Below, piece after piece: positions 55,602 to 64,000 of a stretch of DNA of 64,000 bases (positions within the stretch are counted from its first letter, which is position 1; every line of letters starts with the position of its first letter). The position numbers and the translations under genes are program-made. Source of the stretch: Corynespora cassiicola (lineage: Eukaryota; Ascomycota; Dothideomycetes; Pleosporales; Corynesporascaceae); the NCBI GenBank assembly GCA_022059125.1, contig JAEUWY010000005.1, positions 4,402,001 through 4,466,000 on the forward strand, read 5' to 3'. Under the pieces are notes generated by a model. It did not search any database. It was not told the DNA's origin and saw only the letters and a list, made by a program, of their open reading frames with translations.

Positions 55602-58391
55602 TCATCTTCGAAGGGTAACGTTTCCCTGTCCAGAGGCACCGAGGAACGCAAAGATCTCAATGGCTGACAGTCCGTACAAAGCAGCAGCATTCGTCGAGAT
55701 CCACGTCGCCTCGTCCACTGGAGTCAGGGTCCTGCTTCCATCAATCCTCTCCGTGACCCACGGGTCATCGGGGCTCAGTTCGTCAGCGCTATTGTCATTC
55801 ATAAACTCATCCCAGGCCCTAGCCGCCAGGGTTGCATTGTTCGTCTTATGGGCAGCATAGGCAGTCAAACGAGAGTGACCTTGCCTAAGGTTCAGGTTTC
55901 CAAAGTCTCTGCCGTATCTCGCCCTCTGCTCCTCCCTGCTTGCACCATAGTAGTAGCAGTAATCGAGCCAAGCATCGACAAACTCTTGGGGGATTTCGGC
56001 GTAATGCTCAATCAACTCATCAATCAGTTCCAACACACCAAACACAGCCGAAAGATGAGAGATGGTCACATTTCCGAGGTTTTGAGGATCAGTAGGCGGC
56101 GGTGCCCACGCTCCTGTCTCCGAATTGTAAAGAGCTTCGCCTGTGACGAATCCATTCGTCAGGTTCGGATAAGTCCTTGTCGTCTCAATGAGCTTATCGC
56201 GGGCTTCTTCCCATCGTGGTCCTCGGGTCTCCCACTCTGTCAAGAATGCAGCAGCCAAGCCTGACCAATCTGTGCCAAAGTTGAGATACAATGCGGTAGG
56301 GTCCGGCGTGTATTCAATGTCGGGGTCGCGAACCTTGCGGCGAGCATCAACGAGAACAAAGGCCTTTTCAGCCTCAAGAACGGTCCTGATGACTTCGCCT
56401 GTACGTTCATCACCGCCAGACAAGTAAAAGAAGGGCCTTCGGTAAACTGGCGTCGAGATGCGCACCTGCTTGGCGCTGTCGCTCCAATGCTGTACGCCGT
56501 GTCGCGTTCCTAGACCAGTAAAGTTGCCCAGGTGATATGAATCAACCTCGGCACCGTGTCGGGCTTGAGCTTCGGCAATTCGGTAGACATCTGCGCGACC
56601 AGTGCGGAGGAAGTAAGTCCAGAAGAACAAATCAGGAGATAGCTCCGAGTTGTCCCAGGCGTAACCTCCAACATCGTACCTCCACTGGTGGCGGTCGACA
56701 TCGTAAGCGTGCATAATGTCGCCATGGTCCCAGAAGCCGTACCAGCGACGCTGCTCAATCTGGCCCTCGTAAAATTTCACAAGAAAGTCCAGATTGCGTT
56801 CGATGGTTGGATCAGTGGCAGTTTCAGGGCTGGCCCAGTAAGAACCCAAAGCCCTCGTGGACTGAATGTACTCGGGCTCTGCGAACAGCACTGGTGGTGC
56901 GTTGGTGTAGTTGGTAAGAGCCGAGAGCCTGTCCCCAGAGGGCGTACTATCGAAACCGTAAATGTAGATTTCATTGGTCCTTCCCACTCCATAGGGGCTG
57001 TCATAGCCACCTTCCCAGTCCTCATAGGTGATTTGGAGGGCATCGAGCTGCTTCTCATACGTGTCCTGTCCAAGTCCATCATGGTAGGGTCGGACGTCCA
57101 ATGGCTCGGCCTGCGGGCTGTACAGCCACAGGGTAATCGAACCAGTATCCTCGGCGGCATTAGTAACATCAAGGCTGGTGGGGTACTTCTTCCAGAAATC
57201 GCGCAAGCCCACAGCGAGACCACCGACAGTAGCACCTCCAAGATATGCAAGACCACCAGAGCGAGTTCCTCCAGGAATATTCAGCCAACTCTGTCCGGCC
57301 TTGGTTCGCTTCTTGAGGGTGAAACCGTCTGGGGAGAGCTGCGTCAGGCGGAAATCATTCCACGAAGGGATCCAGTGAAGTCGAGTGTTGACGTTGGTTG
57401 GCCAAGTGCTTTCGTCCGGGGTCTTTTCACCCTCGAACTGGGCAGTGCGGACTCCTTGTCCAGGGTCACGTCGAAGACCAGTGATACCCCTCACCGCCTC
57501 GCGGAGGAGACCGCCATCAACACCGGCAATGCGAACGTGGCGGTTGTAGAGTTCCTCCTCAGCAAGCGGGACATCGAAACGGATTCCAAGCCCAGAGATA
57601 AAGTCTGCCTTGTAATCACCATCGAAGATGATGGTGTGCACAGTGCGGATCGCTTCGGAGTTTGCGTACAGGTAGAAACGCACAGTGAAGGGGATCCAGT
57701 CGGCGTGGTCGGCCGTAGATGCGCTGGTGGACGAGTGAATGCCTTGGACAGTGACAAGGGTGCGGACTGAGTTCTCCTCCGAGACAGTGGTGTTGTAGAT
57801 TTTGCTGACAAAGTTGAGGTAGCTAAATCCAGAGGGGATTCCATTCTCGTCGTCGTCGGCTACTCCGGTTTGCGACCTAAGAACAAGGCGGCCGTTCTGA
57901 CCAATGACCTTGCCACTTGACGTCTCGATGGAAGAGACGAGAGCATCTCCAGACTTGGGGAACTTTGCAACAATCTTGCCCGTATCCACCACAATCTCGT
58001 CGGTCGAATCGCTGACTTGGAGAGCGGTTGCCCGCTTGCGTAGCCGGGAAAAGGTTCCATTACCAGGCCCGGTGGCGGTAATCTTGTATTCGTCGTAGAC
58101 GGTTTCCGAGCCTCCGATGGCGTGGCCAGTCCACTTGATGGAACCGTCTGGCCAGTACGCCGTGACCCACGACTCGAGGTCTACGGGGTCATTGGCGGCA
58201 GAGGATGCTGCAAAAGACGTGGCATTGGCGAGATGTTGGCCACGAGCCCAGGGGAGACCAAAGGTAAGGCCGGTGGTGTAGTCGGGGGTTCCATCAAGCC
58301 ACTTGACACTGACAGCATTGCTTGCGTTCTGCGAAGCAACAGGGCCGGAAAGAGCCAAGAGAGCCAAGGAGCTCAAGGTAGCTCCCCACAT
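55602..58391 (-). CDS. secreted exo-rhamnogalacturonan lyase-like enzyme (PL26 / PcRGLX-YetA family)
   Basis: Intronless, 929 residues with ATG at 58391. A signal peptide covers about residues 1-20 (MWGATLSSLALLALSGPVASQ). The sequence then matches the layout of the PcRGLX/YetA family: an N-terminal barrel-like domain with WLDGTPDYTTGLTFGLPWARG, a beta-sandwich part, and a large C-terminal alpha/alpha toroid with WYGFWDHGDIMHAYD, WRYDVGGYAWDNSEL and NLNLRQGHSR. Several N-glycosylation sequons fit secretion. The one characterised fungal member I recall (Penicillium) acts as an exo-lyase on the rhamnogalacturonan I backbone of pectin, family PL26. I assign it from residue blocks recalled from the family, not from a search. 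A Zn2Cys6 regulator gene lies divergently upstream. Confidence 0.75.
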   Translation of the reverse strand: MWGATLSSLALLALSGPVASQNASNAVSVKWLDGTPDYTTGLTFGLPWARGQHLANATSFAASSAANDPVDLESWVTAYWPDGSIKWTGHAIGGSETVYDEYKITATGPGNGTFSRLRKRATALQVSDSTDEIVVDTGKIVAKFPKSGDALVSSIETSSGKVIGQNGRLVLRSQTGVADDDENGIPSGFSYLNFVSKIYNTTVSEENSVRTLVTVQGIHSSTSASTADHADWIPFTVRFYLYANSEAIRTVHTIIFDGDYKADFISGLGIRFDVPLAEEELYNRHVRIAGVDGGLLREAVRGITGLRRDPGQGVRTAQFEGEKTPDESTWPTNVNTRLHWIPSWNDFRLTQLSPDGFTLKKRTKAGQSWLNIPGGTRSGGLAYLGGATVGGLAVGLRDFWKKYPTSLDVTNAAEDTGSITLWLYSPQAEPLDVRPYHDGLGQDTYEKQLDALQITYEDWEGGYDSPYGVGRTNEIYIYGFDSTPSGDRLSALTNYTNAPPVLFAEPEYIQSTRALGSYWASPETATDPTIERNLDFLVKFYEGQIEQRRWYGFWDHGDIMHAYDVDRHQWRYDVGGYAWDNSELSPDLFFWTYFLRTGRADVYRIAEAQARHGAEVDSYHLGNFTGLGTRHGVQHWSDSAKQVRISTPVYRRPFFYLSGGDERTGEVIRTVLEAEKAFVLVDARRKVRDPDIEYTPDPTALYLNFGTDWSGLAAAFLTEWETRGPRWEEARDKLIETTRTYPNLTNGFVTGEALYNSETGAWAPPPTDPQNLGNVTISHLSAVFGVLELIDELIEHYAEIPQEFVDAWLDYCYYYGASREEQRARYGRDFGNLNLRQGHSRLTAYAAHKTNNATLAARAWDEFMNDNSADELSPDDPWVTERIDGSRTLTPVDEATWISTNAAALYGLSAIEIFAFLGASGQGNVTLRR

Positions 58392-59191
58392 GATGGCTAA
58401 CGAAAGGAGTGACGGCGACGGCCATGCTGAAGGGGGTGCAGAGGGTCAATTTGTAGCTGCAGCTCTGTTCCGTGAGCCCGGTCTCGGTCCCTGAGCGCGT
58501 TGATGTCGTGGGAATGATCAGCTGTCACGCAAAAACAATCTCCGAGCAATACTTGACGCGACATCCAGATTCGCTTAGATGGACGGGTTGAAGGTTCGCG
58601 AGATTGCGGGGGAACAGCGGACGCTAGTAGTATAGTGAAGGAAGTGTATTAATCCGCCTGCTACGGTGGGGTAATGATGGACCGAGAGCCATGGCTTCAA
58701 GAGAGCCGGCTCGTCTTGGACGGGGGACCGGCCTATTTGGCAATGAGTGGACTCTGGCAAATACAACCTGCTGCTTTGAACGGTAGCTCGCGTGTTAAGC
58801 GATGACGCAGGGGCACAGCCCATCTTAGATACGAGCTCTGCATGGCCAGGAGATTGCAGACGATTGAAGGCGACGTGACTGCGTGGGTGCCGAGTGGGTG
58901 CTGGCGGGTTGATGGGCTGGATGAAAAGGTACAAGGGCGGCGGTATCGGAGGCTAGCTTGCAAGGCGTGATATTCGTCTCGATGCCATCAGCTCCACGGA
59001 CGTGAAATGAGGGCGGGCGGTGGGTATGAGATGGTGCAAGGTGCCAAGTGTGCAAGTCGCGGAGTGTCTGATTTCGTGACGCCATGCCGAGGCACTCCCG
59101 CGACCATGCCTCTTTGGGAATAGCCGGTGAAGGGCTCTGCACATAGCCGTCTTCGCCATGCCCTCCGCTCCACGGGCTCCCCCTCGGCAAC
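58392..59191. promoter_or_regulatory. divergent promoter, lyase / Zn2Cys6 regulator
   Basis: 800 bp between the start codons. Near 58940 a CGGCGGTATCGG cluster gives CGG triplets of the kind bound by Zn2Cys6 dimers, but spacing is not diagnostic. Minus-strand open frames in this stretch have no domain support. Confidence 0.4.
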
Positions 59192-61273
59192 ATGGAAGAA
59201 AGGCCACGGAAACGCGCTCGCCTTGCATGCGTGGCCTGCAATGCTCGCCGCGTCAAATGCAACGTGACCGAGCGCCGTCCATGCGAGCATTGCGCCGCTG
59301 CCAACATTGCCTGCGAGACGCGCGAGTCACGCCGGGGGAAGCATCCGCGCCGGCGACGCCCATCGCAGGCCACGGACAGGCAGGCCACGCCCGAGCAGCC
59401 GCTACAGGGACAGCATCACCATGGCCATCACCAGGACGATGAAGTGGCTGCCTCTCACGTGTTGGCATCCCTCTCCACTCTCCATGCTGCTTCCCATCGC
59501 CAATCCGACCCTGCCGAAGACGCGCCCGCGAACCACACTCATGTACCAGAAGACGATGCTGCCGTGTTTCTGGGAGAATCGAGCTCTCTCCGCTATCTGA
59601 CCCACGAGACGCCTGCGAACCCAACACCGCGCCGCCCGACATTTCGCCATTCTGTCCCCAATGCCGTCAAAGCTGATGCGCTGATTCCGCAGTGGGAGGC
59701 CGAGCGTCGATGCTCGAGAACAGAGGCGCTCCGTGCTGATGGCGCCTTTTCATTTCCTCCCATCTCAGTTCGTATCGAACTGCTCGAGGCCTATTTTCGC
59801 TGGTACCACCCGCACTTTGCCGTTGTAGACGAACCCGACGTTTGGGCCTCGCACACCGATGGATCCATCTCGCCTCTTCTTCTGCAGACGTTGCTCTTCG
59901 TCGGTGTCATTCACTGCAACGATAGCACATTGAAGCTACTGGGGTGGGGGAGCCGTCATCGAGCAAAATACCTCTTCTACACTCGCGCAAAGGATATCTA
60001 CGATGCTGAATGCGAGAACAACAAACTGACTGTCATACAGTCACTCTTCCTCTTGAGCTGCTGGCGCGCAGGCGCTCTCTTAGAAAAGGATGTGCGACAT
60101 TGGCTTGGTGTGGCCATCAATCTGGCACAGACAAAGGCTTTGCATCGGTCGGCAAACGGCACAGACGAGCGCAACGCAAAGCTGAGGAGGCGCTTGTGGT
60201 GGTCGATATACATACGTGAGCGGCAGTGCAGTGCCGCTCTGGGACTCCCAAACCGGATCCGCGATGAGGACTGCGATGTTGAACCGCTAGCCGCCTCTGA
60301 TTTCCAATATGCCTTTAACCCACTCACCCCTACATCCAAAGTCGATACTTATGCTGCCTACATGATGGGAATGCTACACCTAGCTCGTATGCTTGGCCAG
60401 ATTGTCGATGCAGGGTACTTGCCCAATAGGAAACTCAAGGACACCGATCGAAATAGGATTCGAGACGCTCTATTCGAGTGGAAGCAGCATTTACCCCCCT
60501 CGATGCTGCTTATGAATGATCTATCCAACGATAGCAGCGGTCTACCCAGTATCCAAGCTAGCTTTTTGCATCTTGCTTACAACAATCTTCTCATCCTTCT
60601 TCACCGTTCCGAGTTTATCAACAAGGAGGATCAAGTGGGCGCGACAGACTGTGACATTGCATTGCAAGCTGCAGCACGCAGTTCGCGCATCATTGAGGAC
60701 ATGCTCCCTGGAGGCAGCGTTTGCCATGCACAAATCCACGTCATAACCAACCTTTTCAACGCCCTGTGCATTCACGTGGCGCATTTGCGTCGGTCTTCTG
60801 GAATTAACAGGACCATTGCTGAACATAGGGCAAAGATATGCCTACTTGGGCTACAGGAGATTCAGAAGACTTGGGAAGTCAAAAACTGGCTTCTTCAGCT
60901 ATTTTTCCAGTATCTTGACCGCTCGACCGCTGCAAGGCTTGCAATGGAAGCCGACGAGGCGGGCGTAACAAACAGTTCTAGCAGAGATGCAGGAGAGGTC
61001 AGCATCAACAGCGCCCAGCCTTCCGTGACTACAATAGACGACACTCAGGACATGCATCAAGAGAATGCCAAGGATGGGCAGAATTCCGCAGACCTGGAAT
61101 CCATGATGACGCCTTGGTCATGGACGACCGATGAGGCAAATCAGTACCTATTCTCACAGATAGAGAACAACTTTGCATTTGGAGAGGGTGGTTTGCTTGA
61201 ATGGAATCAGAACGATGCTAGCAATGCAGACGATCTGCCTGCGCTTGGGTACGATACCCTGGATCGTCTTTGA
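59192..61273 (+). CDS. Zn(II)2Cys6 fungal transcription factor
   Basis: Intronless, 693 residues with ATG at 59192. The binuclear zinc cluster lies at 13-41, C13-x2-C16-x6-C23-x7-C31-x2-C34-x6-C41, preceded by a basic stretch RKRARLA. A basic linker (KHPRRRRPS) and His/Gln-rich spacer follow. From about 190 to 560 comes the fungal-specific TF (MHR) domain: YFRWYHPHFAVVDEP, LLQTLLFVGVIH, QSLFLLSCWRAGALLEKDVRHWLGVAI and LWWSIYIRERQCSAALGLPNRIRDEDCDV. The acidic C-terminus may be the activation region. The blocks recall cutinase-type or FarA/CTF1-related regulators. It could control the adjacent PL26-like lyase, which is inference from position. Its stop is 43 bp from the stop of the HTD2-like gene. 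Confidence 0.92.
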   Translation: MEERPRKRARLACVACNARRVKCNVTERRPCEHCAAANIACETRESRRGKHPRRRRPSQATDRQATPEQPLQGQHHHGHHQDDEVAASHVLASLSTLHAASHRQSDPAEDAPANHTHVPEDDAAVFLGESSSLRYLTHETPANPTPRRPTFRHSVPNAVKADALIPQWEAERRCSRTEALRADGAFSFPPISVRIELLEAYFRWYHPHFAVVDEPDVWASHTDGSISPLLLQTLLFVGVIHCNDSTLKLLGWGSRHRAKYLFYTRAKDIYDAECENNKLTVIQSLFLLSCWRAGALLEKDVRHWLGVAINLAQTKALHRSANGTDERNAKLRRRLWWSIYIRERQCSAALGLPNRIRDEDCDVEPLAASDFQYAFNPLTPTSKVDTYAAYMMGMLHLARMLGQIVDAGYLPNRKLKDTDRNRIRDALFEWKQHLPPSMLLMNDLSNDSSGLPSIQASFLHLAYNNLLILLHRSEFINKEDQVGATDCDIALQAAARSSRIIEDMLPGGSVCHAQIHVITNLFNALCIHVAHLRRSSGINRTIAEHRAKICLLGLQEIQKTWEVKNWLLQLFFQYLDRSTAARLAMEADEAGVTNSSSRDAGEVSINSAQPSVTTIDDTQDMHQENAKDGQNSADLESMMTPWSWTTDEANQYLFSQIENNFAFGEGGLLEWNQNDASNADDLPALGYDTLDRL

Positions 61274-61316
61274 GGGCTAGGCGCATGATTAGCGCATAAA
61301 GCAATATTCTAAAAAT

Positions 61317-62321
61317 CTATTCAACAATGTTCCCCTTCATTGCAACTGTACCATAGCTGTCCCATATCTCTGCCTTCCATTCCCTCGCTTGCTCTTGGCT
61401 CTTTTCTAACAAAATACGATACGTTTCGTTCGCGTATAACGGGCTCACCGCTCGGTAGCTGATCTTCTTTGGGACAATATCCAAGGTACCCTTGCTTCCA
61501 GTGTCCCTCCAGAGATCAAGCATGTTGATCAAGTTCAGCGGTCCATGGACAACGATTGTTCGATGCCCCTCGACCTGTCTACACCATTCAGGAGAGTAGT
61601 GGATCTTGTGGCCGTTAAAAGTCAACGCAGAGAAGCGAAAGAGAGTCACGTCTGTTTGCCGAAAGTCACGAGAATTTGGTCCTAAGGCGATCAGAAAACG
61701 ATTCCCTGACAAAATATCATATTCCTTACCGCTCGGCAGCTCGACCGCTTGAGGCTTCGGCTTTGGCTCACTCGCCTTTGTAATCTCCGGCTGAAAAACC
61801 CAGCTTCTCCTATCCACAAGCGCTACACCTGATTCATTTTCAAAAGTCTTTTCTACACCCACAACCAGCATCTCACTCCCATTCCTCAGCTTCTTGGGCA
61901 CCGCGCTGAGCAACTTGGTCGTCTCTTGCACCGTCTGGCCGACCCGGAGTAAATTGCTCGGGCTCTGATTCCATTCCAATTCCCCCCCTGCCCACATTCG
62001 CCTCGTAAACGGAGACATGGGGTTCACGGTGCGGTCCGTCCCATCCCTTCCCAGCTCGTCCTCCACAATGGACGGGGTGAAATACACAAGATGGTAGCCC
62101 GGCGGGATTGGGGTTCCATTGTCAGGCAAATTGTAACTAGTCGGCGATCGACCCAGCATAGTGGAAAGCAGATGAACCTGGTTGGCATCGAGCAATTGCC
62201 GCCGAACGGATACAGGGTTGTTTCCGAAGCGCGAAAGAATCTCTGAGCATGCTTCCGCCGCCGAGGCGGAATGCGCGCGCCGGCAGGTTGTGGTGAAGAG
62301 GCGGCGCGTGACGTGAGTCAT
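61317..62321 (-). CDS. HTD2: mitochondrial hydroxyacyl-thioester dehydratase, HTD2-like
   Basis: Intronless. I choose the ATG at 62321, giving 334 residues that begin MTHVTRRLFTTTCRRAHSAS, an Arg/Ser/Thr-rich mitochondrial targeting sequence. An upstream ATG at 62483 would add 54 residues that dilute this signal. Fungal HTD2-type blocks include PGYHLVYFTPS, GTDRTVNPMSPFTRRMWAGGELEW with the hot-dog substrate tunnel, and LFRFSALTFNGHKIHYSPEW. In the last, HKIHY is near the catalytic Asp/His of the MaoC-like fold, and EGHRTIVVHGPL follows. The enzyme dehydrates 3-hydroxyacyl-ACP in mitochondrial fatty-acid synthesis II, feeding lipoic-acid supply. Length and order match fungal HTD2. Confidence 0.85.
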   Translation of the reverse strand: MTHVTRRLFTTTCRRAHSASAAEACSEILSRFGNNPVSVRRQLLDANQVHLLSTMLGRSPTSYNLPDNGTPIPPGYHLVYFTPSIVEDELGRDGTDRTVNPMSPFTRRMWAGGELEWNQSPSNLLRVGQTVQETTKLLSAVPKKLRNGSEMLVVGVEKTFENESGVALVDRRSWVFQPEITKASEPKPKPQAVELPSGKEYDILSGNRFLIALGPNSRDFRQTDVTLFRFSALTFNGHKIHYSPEWCRQVEGHRTIVVHGPLNLINMLDLWRDTGSKGTLDIVPKKISYRAVSPLYANETYRILLEKSQEQAREWKAEIWDSYGTVAMKGNIVE

Positions 62322-62969
62322 TGTGATGTGGGAGAGAGCAATTGCAGGCGTAGGTAGACGGGTGCGTGACTTGGAGCGCGGACACCACGCGTAGTTGTGT
62401 GATTGAGAGCTGGGATCAATGCGGGGAGCTACGGTATGTAACCGAGACACATAGCCGACGACGGGTTCTGTGAAGATGGCCATAGCTCCGGTCGATCCAT
62501 CGTGGATGACATCATCTCGTTCTTATACCCGACAACACCAGCTTGCCAGAGCTGATCCACAGATTCCTGCCTTCAACTGACAAGTTCCGAACATACCTAA
62601 TAGAAAAGAAAGGCGGTGGGTGGTAAGAGTACGCACTTCTCGGAACACCCGCGCACATGTCATAACAGCCGCCAAAATCATCACCCTCATCGCTAATGGG
62701 CTTGGTCATATGAATCCATCAATCATTGCAGCCTATGATCGAATATGAGATCTAGGAATATGCATAAATATCATACTGGCGCATTTCTTGTATGGTGCTG
62801 ACGGGCTAATGCGTCACCTTTACTCCTCCCGGAAGCTCAGAGACCCACGAATCGATATCGTCGTGCACGACTGGGGGGGATATGGCAATTGTTGGCATCC
62901 TCAATGTACTGATCGCTTATAACTCCGCAAAAGTCCATGCATTTGGCATCCATGGCCCTCTGGAGCGCA
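62322..62969. other. intergenic, possible extended leader
   Basis: Upstream of HTD2-like start. The frame stays open to 62483. Further up, a minus-strand 65-codon frame (62512-62709) has no domain support. Nothing else seen. Confidence 0.45.
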
Positions 62970-63753
62970 TCACCCTTCCATCCGAACACCTGCGCGAGTT
63001 AAAACCAGGCTTTTGGAATCATCGAGGTACACGCAACATACATATTCTGCATGCTCGCCCGGTCCAGTTATTCCTCCAACCTGATATTGAAAGCATCGGA
63101 AGTTCAATGAGCGAGCATCATCGTCACCCGTGTTCTCTCGCCGGGTTGGGCCGCCCACCATCATACGGAATCCCTTTGCACTAGTGAGCAACGCCGCCTA
63201 ATATATGAAACCTACATTCTTTGGGGTGATTTTCCAAATGCCATCCCGGACATACATGTTTAAAAGCAGTAACACTGGTGTGTTTATTCAAATGATCATT
63301 ATACTCAACAATAATGCCATTCAAAGAGGCATCTTCATTCTCGTTCGGAAATTTCGACACTCATTTGTATTTGCCATTTCGAGCTTTGAAATAGAGGACC
63401 GCTTCGCCAACGTCAGTAGCTTGATGACAGTCGTTATGGTTACTTTCATACGTGTATAGTAGTTTGAAAAGTCCTAAACCATCGTCAATATAAGTGTGGG
63501 TATGGCGTGTCCCATTACTTACTTCACTGTATAGGCAAGTGGTGCAGGTCGTCTTCCGGGGCACGTCTTTATCTATTGACATAGTAGCGTTGAACGAATC
63601 ACCACCCACAACTTGACGAAGGTACGGCGAAGGAACTTGGCCGGGACTGAGCAAAGGATCAATTCTGTCGATGACCAATGTCGCGCACGATTGCCACAGT
63701 TCAGCGCTCGCTGGCGCAACTAGCGCCAAGGCAGCAAAAGAGAGCCACTGCAT
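62970..63753 (-). pseudogene. broken DUF1996 secreted protein gene
   Basis: ATG at 63753 opens MQWLSFAALALVAPASA, a signal peptide, then IDRIDPLLSPGQVPS and VVGGDSFNATM, and the Cys pair TTCTTC. This is the typical start of a DUF1996 protein (WSC-partner family of filamentous fungi). A probable intron begins GTAAGT at about 63522. FKARNGKYK is then followed by a TGA at 63361-63363 where the family has Arg, so one C-to-T change would explain it. The reading goes on past it (VSKFPNENEDAS.. HTSVTAFKH). It resumes in another frame near 63180 as KGFRMMVGGPTRRENTGDDDARSLNFRC, family-like again, then loses similarity before 62970. At least one nonsense codon and one frame break make a working protein unlikely. 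Confidence 0.7.
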
Positions 63754-64000
63754 GTTCAAATACGTATTATAGGATTAGTCGGATTGGAATTGTACACTCC
63801 CTTCTCATTCTTATAGTCGATATTTCTCGAGAAAATCGTCGAAGGCGTTGAGGTAGAGTCCCACGATTCATGGCCTCCCAACGCAGAGATGTTGGAGCAT
63901 CTAAAGGGCCACTAAAAGGGCGCTGAAGTTCGGCACATACCTTGCTGTTGAATTTGGAAAAGTATCAGGGACCCCTGCGAGGTAACAGCGGATGTAATAT
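63754..64000. other. window edge, promoter of the broken DUF1996 gene
   Basis: About 250 bp of upstream sequence. No further feature. Confidence 0.5.

Noticed and set aside
56688..57770. 360-codon plus-strand frame inside the lyase gene
   Set aside because: Antisense shadow of a strongly supported 929-residue enzyme.

Overview
The window is nuclear DNA of a filamentous ascomycete (Pezizomycotina). Genes are monocistronic and lie on both strands. Introns are short (about 44-93 bp) with GT..AG ends and CTAAC/CTCAC-like branch points. Several families are typical of this group: Zn2Cys6 regulator, UstYa-type oxidase, CFEM/GPI wall proteins, DHA1 transporters, DUF3176 membrane proteins and F-box-like proteins. 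A Dothideomycete, perhaps Pleosporales, fits the F-box-like family and the AT-rich TpA-rich islands holding broken genes, which look RIP-affected; this placement is inference. Exon joins below were made by eye and checked for reading phase; no transcript data were available.

Layout. 0-6 kb: F-box-like gene, AT-rich island with a broken paralogue, MDR-type oxidoreductase. 6-11.2 kb: GH16-domain protein without signal peptide, a small two-exon membrane protein, and a coiled-coil protein with an unresolved 5' end. 11-15 kb: gene-poor, one possible three-exon orphan. 15-20 kb: APC amino-acid permease, then TEN1 (telomere CST subunit) head-to-head with SNF7 (ESCRT-III). 21-27 kb: large FHA + fork-head regulator of FHL1 type, divergent from a 2-oxoglutarate/Fe(II) oxygenase. 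28-35 kb: lone UstYa-like oxidase, a frameshifted double-CCHC/coiled-coil gene, a DHA1 MFS transporter, and a decayed gene with a repeat and C-terminal membrane segment. 35-47 kb: second MFS, a TPMT-like methyltransferase convergent with an OTU2-like deubiquitinase, a DUF3176 membrane protein, a Pro/Gly-rich protein and a third MFS. 47-49.8 kb: gene-poor, with coding-like remnants. 49.8-55.3 kb: CFEM GPI protein, second GPI-type wall protein, multi-TM protein, PQ-loop protein. 55.6-64 kb: secreted exo-rhamnogalacturonan lyase-like enzyme (PL26/PcRGLX type) divergent from a Zn2Cys6 regulator, an HTD2-like mitochondrial dehydratase, and a broken DUF1996 gene at the edge.

How the genes relate. 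This is mostly housekeeping and accessory genes side by side, not one large biosynthetic cluster: no polyketide synthase, NRPS, terpene cyclase or obvious RiPP precursor is visible. The best local functional pairing is the PL26-like lyase with its divergent regulator. Four clearly broken or frame-disrupted loci sit mainly in gene-poor stretches, which points to active gene decay. I found no CRISPR array, rRNA or convincing tRNA, and no intact transposon.
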